A stretch of DNA of 64,000 nt, taken from positions 645,830,660 through 645,894,659 of the forward strand of contig NC_057863.1 in the NCBI RefSeq assembly GCF_019393635.1, in the 5' to 3' direction. A program made the position numbers and the translations under genes. Origin of the DNA: Dromiciops gliroides. Taxonomy: Eukaryota; Chordata; Mammalia; Microbiotheria; Microbiotheriidae. Below are positions 1 through 11,800 of this stretch, one piece after another. A model generated the notes under the pieces. That model was not told where the DNA came from. It made no database searches and was given only the letters and a program-made list of their open reading frames with translations. Position 1 is the first letter of the stretch. Each line of letters opens with the position of its first letter.

Positions 1-271
1 TTCTCTTAGAGGGTGACTTTCTGAGGGTCCTCCAGGAACTCCTTTTGGGGTGCCTTCGTCTTCCCTCCAACATAAGCACCCTGGATCCCCCCCATGGATG
101 CTACAGCAGGAGGTGATGAGGGGCAGGATGTGGTGTCACCTGTGGCGGTGGGTGCCAGCTTCCTCTGGGAGATTGGGGGAGTGGGACTTCCAGGGTCGAT
201 TCCTGCTCCCAGTCTATGAGCCTGTGAAGTTTGCAGAGAGGGGAAGAGTGCAGGGTAGCCATGCAGTTAGA

Positions 272-284
272 CCACCAGAGGGGG
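272..284 (+). promoter_or_regulatory. CTCF-like core
   Basis: CCACCAGAGGGGG closely fits the CTCF core CCASYAGRKGGC except at the last positions. Binding is inference. Confidence 0.35.
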
Positions 285-316
285 TCAAGACCCCTCCTTT
301 CAAAAAGGTGGGGCTT

Positions 317-457
317 AAGGGGCAGCTAGGTGGCGCAGTGGATAAACACCGGCCCTGGATTCAGGAGGACCTGAGTTCAAATCCAGCCTCAGATACTTGA
401 CACTTACTGTGTGACCCTGGGCAAGTCACTTAACCCTCATTGCTGTGAAAGAAAAAA
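317..457 (+). mobile_element. Short tRNA-derived SINE (WSINE1/WALLSI-type)
   Basis: It has a full head GGCAGCTAGGTGGCGCAG, an A-box-like TGGCGCAGTGG, a B-box-like GAGTTCAAATCC and a MIR-like TGTGACCCTGGGCAAGTCAC. Perfect 14-bp target duplications flank it (302-315 and 458-471). The family name is from memory. Confidence 0.9.
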
Positions 458-588
458 AAAAAGGTGGGGCTGGGGAGACAGTGCTCAGCCTATTGAGGTG
501 GAAGAGAACCTGGAAAGATCATCATGTCATGTTTCTGAATTCTACCTGAGTCTCCCAAGATCATTGGAAAGAAGGGTCCATGACATGG

Positions 589-955
589 TGTCAGAGCTGG
601 GAGGGCCTTTAGAACAGGGAATGCCAGGGCTGGGAGGAGCCTTAGAACAGGGAATGTAAGGGCTGAGAGGGCCTTTAGAACAGGGAATGTCAGGTCTGGG
701 AGGGCCTTTAAAACCGGGAATGCCAGGGCTGGGAGGAGCCTTAGAACAGGGAATGTCAGGGCTGGGAAGGCCCTTAGAACAGTAGATGTCAGGGGCAGCT
801 ATGTGGTGCAGTGGATAGAGCACCGGCCCTAGAGTCAGGAGTACCAGAGTTCAAATCTGGCCTCAGACACTTGACACTTACTAGCTGTGTGACCCTGGGC
901 AACTGGGAGGGCCCTTAGAACAGGGAATGTCAGGGCTGGGAGGGCTCTTAAAAGA
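589..955 (+). repeat. 33-bp minisatellite, array 1
   Basis: About eight units of a GGGAATGYCAGGGCTGGGAG...CTTAGAACA motif. A SINE (792-902) splits the last unit. Because 33 is a multiple of three, both strands show artificial 11-residue repeat ORFs. Confidence 0.85.
792..902 (+). mobile_element. Short SINE, 3'-truncated, inside the minisatellite
   Basis: The head and both internal promoter-like boxes are present. The copy ends abruptly at CCCTGGGCAA and lacks the usual 3' end and A tail, which suggests later loss by repeat recombination. Confidence 0.8.
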
Positions 956-1021
956 CCATCTAGGTAGTATGGAGGTCTGGATGGGAAGGGATTTGTAGGG
1001 TAACTGGTAAAATGGGGCACC

Positions 1022-1190
1022 TAAGTTCAAGCCCAGCCTCGGAACTTACTGTGTGACCAGGGGCAGGTCGCTTCACATCTGCCTGTCTTAGTCTCCTCAT
1101 CTGTAAAGTAGGGATGGTAGTCGTACCCATCTCCCAGTAGTGTTGTGAAGATCAAATGACATATTTGTAAAGTGTTTTGCACCATATCAA
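1022..1190 (+). mobile_element. MIR-type SINE relic
   Basis: TTCAAGCCCAGCCTC, then TGTGTGACC, then CTCATCTGTAAAGTAGGGAT and GTTGTGAAGATCAAATGA follow the MIR order at old divergence. Confidence 0.7.
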
Positions 1191-2155
1191 TGCCAGACAG
1201 CCCTACAAATACTCCAGCTCAGATGAATAAACATGAAGCACCTACTGTGTGTATGTGGAGGTGGTGTAAAGAACCCGCCTTGGGGATCCTCTGTCTGGAC
1301 ACGTGCCAGTTGTAGGACCCTGGGCGCTATCCAAGCCTGGTGCAGATGTTTGTTGGGAGAGTGAATTTTCTCACCAGGGAGTTCCTAGGCGATATCCCCT
1401 ACCCCGAGGATAAATAGACAAATCAGGCCCTGCCTTAAAGAACTTACGTTCTCTGTGACTCCTGACCCTGCCTCAAGTCCCTTCTAAGTCTCCGGGGAAG
1501 CATCCTTAGTCCCTTCAGAAGATGCTCCCGTGGTCCTCAGACTACAACCTTTCCACCATGCACTGCCGTCCTTTGGCTCCTGGCTCCATCCTGTTCATAA
1601 TCAGAGACTGGCCCAAAATGGAAAGCATCGCGCCTGGAGCCAGATTGCAAATGCTGCTGGAGGCTAGAGGAATCACAGAAGTCTTCCCGGAGGAGGTAGA
1701 GCTTTGCCGCACAGGTAGGATGGGGTGGGGGGCGGGGGCGGAGACAAATAGAGGGTTTGGGGCGGGGAGGAGGAGGAGAAGGATAAAGGAGGAACCGCCT
1801 TCCTTTTCCTAAGCGTCACCCGATTGGGTGAGAGAAGAAGAGAAAAGGAGCTCAGCCCTCTCTTTTACCCCGCCCAACTTTCTCTAATTATAATATTCAA
1901 GTTCCCTGAGACCAGCCTATCGGGGCCCGCCCACAATGGGGGCGGATCCAAGAGAGTCGCCCCGCCTTGTCCTCAGACAGACGAATCAGCGGGCGCCGTG
2001 GAACGAGGGATCTTGCGCAGCAAATCGTAGCAAAGAAAAGGGAGCCCAAGGGGTGGGACTGTACGGTTGAAGGACCGGGCAGCGTGGCGAATCCGGGAGG
2101 GCCGAATGGCGCGGGATGGGCAGCGTGTAACCGGGCAGGGAGGAGGAGGCGGGCT

Positions 2156-2491
2156 TATGCAGACATAGAAAATCTCACCAATGGCTGGCAGCCCCTAAGG
2201 GCCGGGGTTGGGGGAGATGTGGAGGGCGTGGCTATCCCGCTAATCAGGGTTCCGAACCCCGAGGCCCACCAATGTTCCACGACCGCGGGTCTGGGGTACG
2301 GGAGGCGTGGTCTATGCATATCTTCACTGCTTAGACGCCGAAGGCCCACTAAAGGCCCTGCCGCTGGGGGAGTCGAGGGGCGTGGCTCCACGACTAGCCG
2401 CCAATGGGCAGCCCGCTGTTAGCGCTGAGGGGGCGGGGCGATGCAGATCAGCCTTGGCTCGGCGGCCCAATGGGCTGCGTCTTATGCAGAT
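2156..2491. promoter_or_regulatory. Reiterated CCAAT / GGCGTGG / TATGCA motif cluster
   Basis: Four CCAAT(G) boxes (2178, 2269, 2401, 2467) alternate with three GGCGTGG boxes (2224, 2304, 2377), one GGGGCGGGG box (2429-2440) and four octamer-like elements: TATGCAGA at 2156, TATGCATAT at 2313, ATGCAGAT at 2441 and TATGCAGAT at 2483. NF-Y, KLF/SP and POU factors are the usual binders of such motifs; occupancy here is inference. Confidence 0.55.
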
Positions 2492-2606
2492 GAGACGGTG
2501 ACAGCCGGGCCGGACCGGCGGGCGGGCGCGCGGCCGGCGGGGCGCTGGGGGCCCCCAGGGAAGCCGGGAGCGGGGGCCGAGGCCCGGCGTAGGGGACGAC
2601 GCGGCC

Positions 2607-2897
2607 ATGATCCGGGCCTTCTCGTTCCCCGTGAGCCCGGAGCGGGGCCGGCTGCGAGGCTGGCTGGAGGGCAGCCTGGCCGGCCTCTGCGAGCTGCACT
2701 GGCTGCGGGAGCGCCAGGAGTTCCGCGTGCGCCAGGCGCTCCGGCTCGGCCAGCCGCTGGCCACGGGTGCGGGGCCCGGAGGGGCGGCCGACGATGGCCG
2801 AGACCAGGAGGACGAGGCCCTGGGCGACGACGACTGCGAGGAGGACGACGACGAGGCGGCGGCGCGCCGGGCCGCGGCCGCGCTGGAGGAGCAGCTG
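2607..2897 (+). CDS. DACT3: DACT3 coding exon 1
   Basis: Ninety-seven codons from ATG to a CAGCTG|GTGAGT donor, phase 0. It encodes the conserved N-terminus, an acidic aspartate/glutamate run (about residues 65-85) and the start of the leucine zipper-like helix ending LEEQL. Confidence 0.96.
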
Positions 2898-5800
2898 GTG
2901 AGTGCGGAGAGGGCGCTTGGAGATCCCCCCGCGGGGTCCGGCCCCTCCCAGCCCCCCTCCCTCGTGTCCTTCTCTCCGTCCTCCCCCCTCGGTGGGCCTC
3001 GGCGACATCCCACCTTCCCGGCCAGACCCTCGGACCCAGGCATCCCCCGGCGGATCTCGTGCCCTCCGAGCCCTCCCCGCGGGGATCGCGGCCCCCCAGT
3101 TCACACTCCTGGGTGGACCTCCCACCTCTCCTTGTGCATCTCGGCCCGTTCCCTCTCCCTTGGCCTCGGATCCGTTAGAAGGGACTGGAAGGGGGGGTGG
3201 TGGGAGGGAGAGAGGCTGGACCTCCCCCTCCATCGCCAAGTCATCTCTATCTCTCCCCATCATTGGGGAGCTGAGGTTGGGGGTTCTCTCTCCGCTCTGG
3301 CAGGGCTGGGAGGGGGCTCAGCGTTTAGAACTGTCAGGGGTACTTGAGGCACCTCCCCCATCCCCAGGTCTCATTTGGGGCTCTGCGTCTCCACTCTCTT
3401 TCTTAAGCTCCCCCCCGCTAGAGGACTTAGAGATCTCACTGTAGGAGAGGGCCAGAACCCCGGGGGTCACCTGGAGCCTGTAAGCACCCGTGGAGGGTGC
3501 TTGGGGCCCTCCTCCCTACCTCTCCCGACTTTAGCTTAGTCTAAGGGCTCCCAGACCTGGGCCAGGGGGATGAGCTTGACAAGGGACGCGAAGGTCAACT
3601 GGGGAGGGGGGCGGGGCATTGTCTCTCCTTCGCGGTCCCTCGGGCTCCCCTTTCTTGGTCTTTCTGTGTATCACTTGGTTTCACCTTTTAAAATGCGTTC
3701 CTTTTTGACCATCCAGATCTCTCTCCTTCCAGTCCTGCCCCCCCTCCCCACCCCCAATCCCATGTCATTACCTCTAGGCCCTAATTTCCCTGACCTGATG
3801 CTCTCTGGTCGGAATCTCCTCCGGTTCAGCCCAGCCCTGGCCTTTGCTTAGGGGAGAAAATGCAAGCCCCTAATTTTTTAGGGGGGAAGAGGTGGGCTTT
3901 AACCCGTGAAGGGGGATGGGGGAGAACAGGCCTAGGGCTTTGCAGACCTCCTTCACCTCCCCCCCCCCCTTCCCGCTTCCCCCCGGGAGGGCCTGGCCAC
4001 ATTCCTCTCTCCAAGCAGAAACAGCTGTGGGAGGCCCCGCCTCTCCTGGCCTCCGCCTCGGCCCTTCTCCAGGAGGAGAGAACCACTGGGATGGGGATAG
4101 GGGTGGGAAAAGGGAGCGGGTGGAGAGGAGAGGGCCTTATGCGGTGGTGGGGGGGAGGCTAGTACCCAAGCCAGCCGTGAACTTGCGCAGGGGGAGTGGG
4201 TTGGGAGACCCCGGTGGCCGAGGAAGGTGGGGGAGGGGTAGATGATTCTCCACATCCCCACGTCTCTATCTCTGTCTCTGTGGCTCCCTCTCGTTATGTC
4301 TCCTTCCCTCCCCATCCCCATGTTTCTCTGGCTCTCCCTTGTGCCTCCCAATATCCGGCAGGGAGAGAGCGGGGAGGGGGGTGGGGGGGAGAAGGCTTTC
4401 TCACCGCGGGTGGGCGCAGGGAGGGCTGGGCGCCCCGGGGAGTCTCAGAGGAGAAGGTTCTTTCACCCGCTCGGGGTCAGGAAGCCTGAGGGGGGTCGGG
4501 GAGGTGGGAGAGGCCGCCCCAGTCAGAGCTGTCTCCAGGCAGAGCAGAAGGGGGGCGGGGGGAGGGGAGGAGGAGGAGGGAGGGAGAGACAGAATGGGCT
4601 GGAGGAGGAAGGCTAAATATACTCTCTGAGGGGAGGGTGAGGAGGGGATAGTAGGGGAAACCCATCTTCCAGCCTAAGCCCCGTATTCACAATGTACCCT
4701 CATGAGGAGCTGGACTTTCCTGGCCCTGCAGCAGGAAGGACCAAAGTTAGTCTTAGACGGACTTTCTTTTGGGGATGAGGGGCCACCGGGGCAACTCTAG
4801 AAGATTAGTTCAGTGTATGGTGGTAGGGGGTGGCATCAGTCTATTTTTGAATCTCTACTCCATTTGAATCTTACTCTGTGTAACCTTGGGCCTCGGTTTC
4901 CCTCTCTGTAAAACGAAGGGGGTGGACTAAATGAACTGGAAGCTCTAAGTGTTATGAAATCCTGGGTCTCTCAACAGTGCTCTCTGGCATCTGGCCCTGA
5001 AGTAGTTGAAGGGAGGGTTGGGGAGGAGAGGTGGGGAGAGTCTCCTCCAGGGCCCCCTTCTCTCTGCCCTAAATAGGGAAGGAACTGACTCTTCTGGTGA
5101 AGCCCTGCCCCTTGCCCCTCCTCTCCTCCCAACTCCTGGACCAGGGAGGCCAATCTCCCCTTCTTCCTGCCTTCCACCCCCAACACCCAGACAGGAAGCT
5201 TTTGTCTGAGGGTCAGGAATCATAGTGGAGAGTTCAGGGACTGGCAATGCTCATACCTGGCTTCTAATCTGGACTTTGGATATAGATCAGAAGCATGATC
5301 TTCTCCCACTCTGGGCCTCAGCATCCCCAACTGTAAAAGGAGGGCATTGGAGAAAGTTATCTTTGAGCTGCACTTTAGCTTTTTAATTTATTGTTCAATG
5401 AACAAGCATATATTTTATTTCTCTTATCCACCCTCAATTTAAAAGGAAGAAAAGAAAAACCCTTATAACAAATATAAGATCAAGAAGAAAAAACTCCCAC
5501 ATTGTTTATGTCCAAAAATATATCTTATTCTACATCTTGAATCTGTCATCTCTCTGTCAGGAAGTAAGTAGGCTAGACCACTATCTATCCTTGTCATCCT
5601 AGTTGGTCATTGCCTTGGTCAGAGATCTGAAGTCTTTCAAAGGCTTGGTATTGTATAAATTCTCCTTATAGCTCTAATCACATCACTCAGCATCAGTTCA
5701 GATAAATCTTCCCAGATTTCTTTGAATCCATCTCTTTTGTTCTTTCTTATGTCAGTTTATTAAAAACCTACCATGTGGGGCAGCTAGGTGGCACAGTGGA

Positions 5801-8730
5801 TAAAGCACCAGACCTGGATTCAGGAGAACCTGAGTTCAAATCCAGCCTCAGACACTTAACACTTACTAGCTGTGTGATCCTGGGCAAGTCACTTAACCCC
5901 AATTGCCTCACCAAAACAAAAAACAAAAAACCTACCATGTGCTAAACTCTGTCAAAGAAAGCCAAAAGACACTCCTGCCCTTCAGGATCTTGCAGTCTGA
6001 TTTGCAAATGATGGCATAGTAGTATTCTATTACATTCATAGAGCATACTTTTCTCAGCCATTCCCCAGGAGACGGACACCCCACCTAGTTTCAGTTCTTC
6101 TCTGTCACAAAAAGCTGCTATTGTTTTCCTACCTTTTATTTATTTTATTTCTACCTTTTATTTATTCATTTATGTCTTTCAATTTTGTCTGGCATTTGTG
6201 ATAGGTCTTAAAATAATTAAAGCTTTGAGTATAAGGACCTAGATTTTAAGTTTCTATGCATGTAAACATCCGCTATTATTAGATTCTAAGTGAAGGATTT
6301 AATGAGTGTAAAGGTCTACAAATGTTGAACTACCTCCCCAAACTCTGGCTTTAGATGGACCAGGTTCAATCATGGGGAACTATGGGGGGAAAATCCCTTA
6401 TTGGTTCGCTTTACCCCACCCGGTTCCCTCTAGGGAATCTCAAAATATAATTCCTAATATAGCTTTGGTCTGGGTTTCCACAGCAGTAGGTAAAAGCTCC
6501 CCACTCCCACAAAGGCAATAAAGGATGGCCTTCGCCCCCCCCCCCAACAGAAAACATAGAAAAGATTTGTAGTAGTGTCTAAACAATGGGCCATTCTCCT
6601 TTGGTGAGTTCTATACAGTTCCCCAGACAAATGGTACCATGGTTTGGATTCCCATCAGAAAGAAAACAAAACTGGGTCTTCTTCCCAGGAATCCACTCTC
6701 CCCTGGACAACTCAGTGAGTGTAATTCTGCCTAAGGGTCACCTTCAAGGCCCCCAGTCTTATTTTATTATCCTAAGGGGTTGAACTTTCCTAAAAAGGAA
6801 TAGATCCTTGGTTTAGCTAGACAGGCAAACTTTGAACATTCCACTGAGTTCTGCGTTCACTCTCAAGATCCATGCTGGTACCCAGCATTACCCTTACCTC
6901 TCTCTGCAAGAAAGAAACTTGCCCCTTTCCACTGAATCTGTGCTAGCTGAATAACTCACCAAAATAGCTTAGGAAAAAGTCTTCTCTCCCTGTGTTGTGT
7001 TTTTACTCCCTTTCATCTCTCTGTTCCTCTAGCTGTGTATATGTGTGGGGGGACACCATCCTTTTCTCCCCAATGGGCTGGTAGTACTTAGGTCCAACAG
7101 GGGAAGGGCTTCATTAGAAACCTGGATGAAGAACAGAAGAGATAGACTGAAAGACAGAGAGGTATTGAGGGAAGGTAGGTTGGGGCTTTCCCATCTTTAG
7201 AAGTGTGGGTCCCGGAGTTCTTCAAGCAGTCAAGGAGATCCCCATTGCTCTGTCCAGGAATCTAGGGTCAGGAACTCCCTTCTTGGATCTTGCGGGTGAT
7301 AGTACCTGCACTTTCCATGTGCTTCCATCTCAAGGCAGCCACAGACAATGACACCAACAGCTAGCATCTATGTGGTACCTACAGTGTACCAAGCACTTGC
7401 AAATATGATCTCATTTGAACCTCCCAACAACCCTGGGAGGTGGGTGCTATTATTATCCCCCTTTTACAGATGAGGAAACCGAGGCAGGCAGAGGTGAAGT
7501 GAGTTGCCCAGGGTCACACAGCCAGTAAATGTCTGAGGCTGGATTTGAATTCAGGTCTTCCTGACTCCAGGCCCAGGGGTCAATCTACTGCAATGCTCAG
7601 CTGCCTCCCTGGAAATCCCTCTTATCTTGTTGACTTTCTGGTCAGCTAGGGTCTCTCAGGATTTTACAGATTAAAAAGCCATCTTTGCCACTGACCCCCC
7701 TCTCCATTTTCCTTGACCCAGCACACTAACTCTCCGCTGATCAGTTCTTCTTCAGGGCCTGAGCCTCAGTCACTCATCCTCAGTGGACCTGCATCATAAC
7801 CCAAGCTTTATCCCCTGTGCCCCTATAAATCCAGCCCTTCTCCCCCTCCAAGACTATATCTGTGCCCCCCAAAGACTGAGTACAGATGATGGCACTTGCC
7901 TGATTGACTTCTGCCTCCCTTCTGCATCCAGCATACCTGCGGAAGTCCTACTGGTTCTTAAAAGCCAAGGTAAAGTTCCCTCCCACGAAGCCTTTCAGGT
8001 CCCCTGGACCACCCCTCATTCACTTACATCATATTTCCTAGTGCTGCTGTCAGTGACTGATATTGACAAGATGCTTTGGGGCTGGCAAAGAAATTCACCA
8101 ACACCTTAGTGGATTTGGCTGTAGCCCTTTACTAGATTGGGGCCAGAGCCTTAGAACAGGAAGAGACACTAAGGTCAATAGGGCCAACTTCCTCATTTTT
8201 TACAAAGGGGGTAAACTGAGGCCAGTGGAGGGAAAGCAACTGGATCATACTGCCCTCATTTAAGGAACTGAAGCTCAGAGTGGTTGAGGGATTCACTATA
8301 AGTTACATGGTTAGTAACCAGCAGAACCAAGATTTGAACTCAGACTCTTTACTCCTAATCCAGTGAGTGCCCTTTCTCCTTCACAGTTATACAAGCTTTG
8401 TACCTTCCCCAAGCCACCGTAGCCTCTTAAAAAGGAGTTGTTGATTGAGTTGATTTGAAAATTCCTATTTAAATCCAGAGGGAAGATGAGGGTTGGAAAG
8501 AGTCATTGTTTCCCAAAGCAAATGAGAGAAAGCTCATTCTTTTTTCTATCTTTCACTTCACCTCCAGGAACAGATTAAGAAAGATGGGGAGGGGCAGCTA
8601 GGTGGCGCAGTGACTAGAACACCAGCCCTGTATTCAGGAGGACCTGAGTTCAAATTCAGCTTCAGACACTTGACACTTACTAGCTTTGTGACCTTGGGCA
8701 AGTTACTTAACCCCAATTGCCTCACAAAAA

Positions 8731-8814
<84 letters not shown>

Positions 8815-11800
8815 GAAAGAAGGGGCTTATGCATGCCCTCCAGTGTCTTGATATGGCCAGGTTGTGAACTCCTGGTGTAAAAACTCTTCCCACCAAGATT
8901 TCAAACTGGTCTAGCACAGAGAAGTATAGAGATTTGCCCAAGGTCACACAAACCAGTATGTACCAGAAAAGGGACTCAGATTCTTCCTGGCTCAGGCCTG
9001 CCTCTACTGAGTCAATTCAATCAGCATTCATTAAGCACTTACCGGGTGCCGGACACTGTCCAGGGTGCTGAGAACACAAAGACAAAACTAAACGTCTCTG
9101 CCCTCAAGGGGCTTACATTCTTCTAGCCAGAAACACCATGTAAATAGATAAACAAATACAAAATGAAAACACAGTGATTTATTTGGGGGTGTGTGTGTGG
9201 GGGGGATCATTAGCAACTTTGAGAACATGAGTGGAGCCTTTAAGGGAGCTTAGGATTCTGAGAGGCAGAGGTGAGTAGGAAGAGCATTCTAGACCGACAG
9301 AGAGAAACCCTTCCCAGAATCATAGAAATGGGAGTCGAGGGGTCCTGTACTGAGGTACAGCAAGTAGAGGGCACAACGTGATGGGAATAATGGATAATCA
9401 GCCTGGAAACAGCCCAGAGCAAGATGCGGAAGTACTGCCAACAGGGGCATTGGTATTTTACCCCAGATGCCAAAGGGAGCCACTTACTCTTCTTGAGCAG
9501 GGGATCAACATGGTCAGTGTAGGCAAAGGTGCTTTCTGCTTTGAATTGCTCCTTCAGCATAAGCTTCCAAGTTCTGAAGATTGTATAAGGTTCTAAACTT
9601 AGCTCCCCAAAGGAGTCTCTTGTCCCTTTTCCTTTTCTCTTCCTCAGCTGTAGTCTTGTTTATTCCTGGTGCTCTTTGCAAAAGTGAAGTTGTGTCTGCA
9701 TGAGTGTCTTTCCCTGGGTCCTTCCCCTTCCCTTCCCCTCACCCCATTGTTGTTCCAGGAGGCCCTGCCTGGGTTGATGTGGGAACTGGGTCAACATCTG
9801 GGAGAGCTGAGCTTGGATGCTGAAGGCCTGGAGGAAGATGTTGGGCTGAGCTCAGGTGAGAGGAAACCCAGCAACCTCAATCTAAAGCCCCTCAACTCTC
9901 AAAGTTGAGGCCCCAACCCACCTTCCCTCTGTCTCTCACCCCTCTCTCCCCCGCCTCCCCCATCCCTCTTTCTGTCCTTCAGTCTCTCCCTTCTGTGCCC
10001 CATCCAGGTTTCTATGAAGGCCCTTCCCCTACTGGTCCAGACTCCCCTCCTTCAACATTTGGAGCTGACAGTGGCTTCTCTGGCTCTGGTTCCTACAGCC
10101 GCCTGGGCCCCTCTGAGCCCCGGGGAGTGTTTGCCAGCGAGAGGCCCAAGTCTCTGGGTAAGAAGGGTGGGAAAGGGACACTAGAATAAGTAGGGGGTGG
10201 GAGGAAGGGGCCCAGGAAGTCAGGCCACTGAGTCATGGAAGTCCAGAACTGGGAGGGAACTTTGCTGAGGGTATCTGGAGGAAATGTGTGTGGTGTGTAT
10301 ATGTGTGTATGGCGTGTATGTGCGTGATGTGTTTGTGTGTATGTGGTTTGTGTGGTATGTATGTGTGGTACATGTATATATAGTGTGTGTATGTGTATAT
10401 GGCATGTGTTTATATGGCATGTGTATGTGTGATGTGGTGGTATGTATGTATGTAGGAGGAGAGGTGAGGACAGGTAAGGAGGGAGAACAAAGGGAGAAAG
10501 GGAATCAGGACCAGGTTTGTCCACAGGGCTGGAGGGAGGGATCGGTGTAGGGTGAATAACTGGATATGAGGTCATGGTTTTTATTCCATGCCCCTAACTT
10601 GCTGTGTGACCTTGGGTAAGTCCTTCTCCCTGGGGCTTCAGTTGCCCAATCTACAAAACGAAGGGCTTATTCTAGAACTAAGGCCCCTCAGAACTCTTAC
10701 ATTCTGCCTGGAAGCAAGAGGATGGGCAGGGAATTGGAGAAAATCAGTGGAAAGAGGACCATACACATAGATCTGGAAGGGACAGCAGATAACAGCAGCA
10801 ACAATTTGGTGGTTGGCATTTGATCACAGCTGGGGGCAAGTGCTATTGCTAATCTCTTTTTTACAGGGGGACCTGAGACCTAGAGAGATGTTAAGTGATT
10901 TGCCCACACTGCTAGTAAATGTCTGAGGCAGGATTGTGATTTTTCCAAGTCTCCCTAACTCCAAAGACAACTCTCTAGCCACTCTACCACCTAGAGGCCA
11001 TCTTGTCTCAACTCCTCATTTTTACAGATGAGGCAACTGAGGTCCAGGGAGACTGACTGACTTCCCCCAGGTCACAGATAATGTCACAGGGGAGATTTGA
11101 ACCCAAGTCCTCAGGAACAGGGCCTGGTCCTGTGATTTCACTAGTGTCCTACAGAACTCTCAGGTGAACCACCTTGACTGCCCTTACTGTTTTAGGCAGT
11201 TGTCCAGAGCCCTGGGAGCTTAAATGTTCAGAGGCAGGCCTCAAACCTTAGTCTTTGCGGTTGTTAGGCTAGGAGCTATGCTGCTGTCTCTCAATTCTAT
11301 TTGTTGTTCAGTCTTATTGACTCTATGACCCCATGGATTATACATAGCACACCATTACTGGCCATAGGGTTTTCTTGGCACAGATAATGGAATGATTTGC
11401 AAACAGGGTTAAGTGACTTGCTTAGGGGTTACACAGCTAGGGAGTGTCTGAGACCAGATTTGAATTCAGGTCTTCCTGACTCCAGGCCCAGCCCACTGAG
11501 CCACCCATCCTCTTCCCAATTCTGCTCTCCTATTCGTAAATAGGAGAAAGAGCAAAGAGAACTTTGGAGAATTGTCTACAGTGGCCACCCCACCTGGAAA
11601 GGGAACCGTTCCCATTATTGACTAGTTGGGCCTCCTAGTTGTCTTTTTTTTTTTTTTTTGGTGAAGCAATGGGGGTTAAGTGACTTGCCCAGGGTCACAC
11701 AGCTAGTAAGTGTGAAGTGTCTGAGGTCAGATTTGAACTCAGGTCTTCCTGAATCCAGGGCCAGTGCTCTATCACTGCTCAACCTAGCTGCCCCCTAGTT

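Larger units (their letters stand above)
1710..3090. promoter_or_regulatory. DACT3: CpG island and TATA-less promoter of DACT3
   Basis: CpG-dense DNA surrounds the first coding exon and extends about 900 bp upstream. It contains GC boxes (for example 2429-2440), GGCGTGG boxes (2224-2232, 2304-2310, 2377-2386), CCAAT boxes (2178-2184, 2269-2274, 2401-2408, 2467-2474) and no TATA box close to the ATG. The exact transcription start cannot be read from sequence. Confidence 0.8.
2898..9758 (+). other. DACT3: DACT3 intron 1
   Basis: A 6.9-kb intron from GTGAGT to TTCCAG. The first 2.3 kb is GC-rich, largely repeat-free and may hold regulatory DNA. The rest holds L1 fragments, two short SINEs, an AAAG microsatellite and MIR-type relics, listed separately. 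Confidence 0.9.

Noticed and set aside
542-823. Proline-rich 11-residue repeat frame on the minus strand
   Set aside because: Produced by the 33-bp minisatellite; nothing suggests a gene.
1540-1565. ZNF143-like ACTACAACC...ACCATGCACTGC
   Set aside because: The two halves fit the ACTACAA...ATGC motif but the spacing is 2 nt too long, so a functional site is doubtful.
1522-1812. 96-residue frame upstream of the DACT3 CpG island
   Set aside because: No recognisable homology. I considered an upstream exon or a PRKD2 3' end and saw no match.
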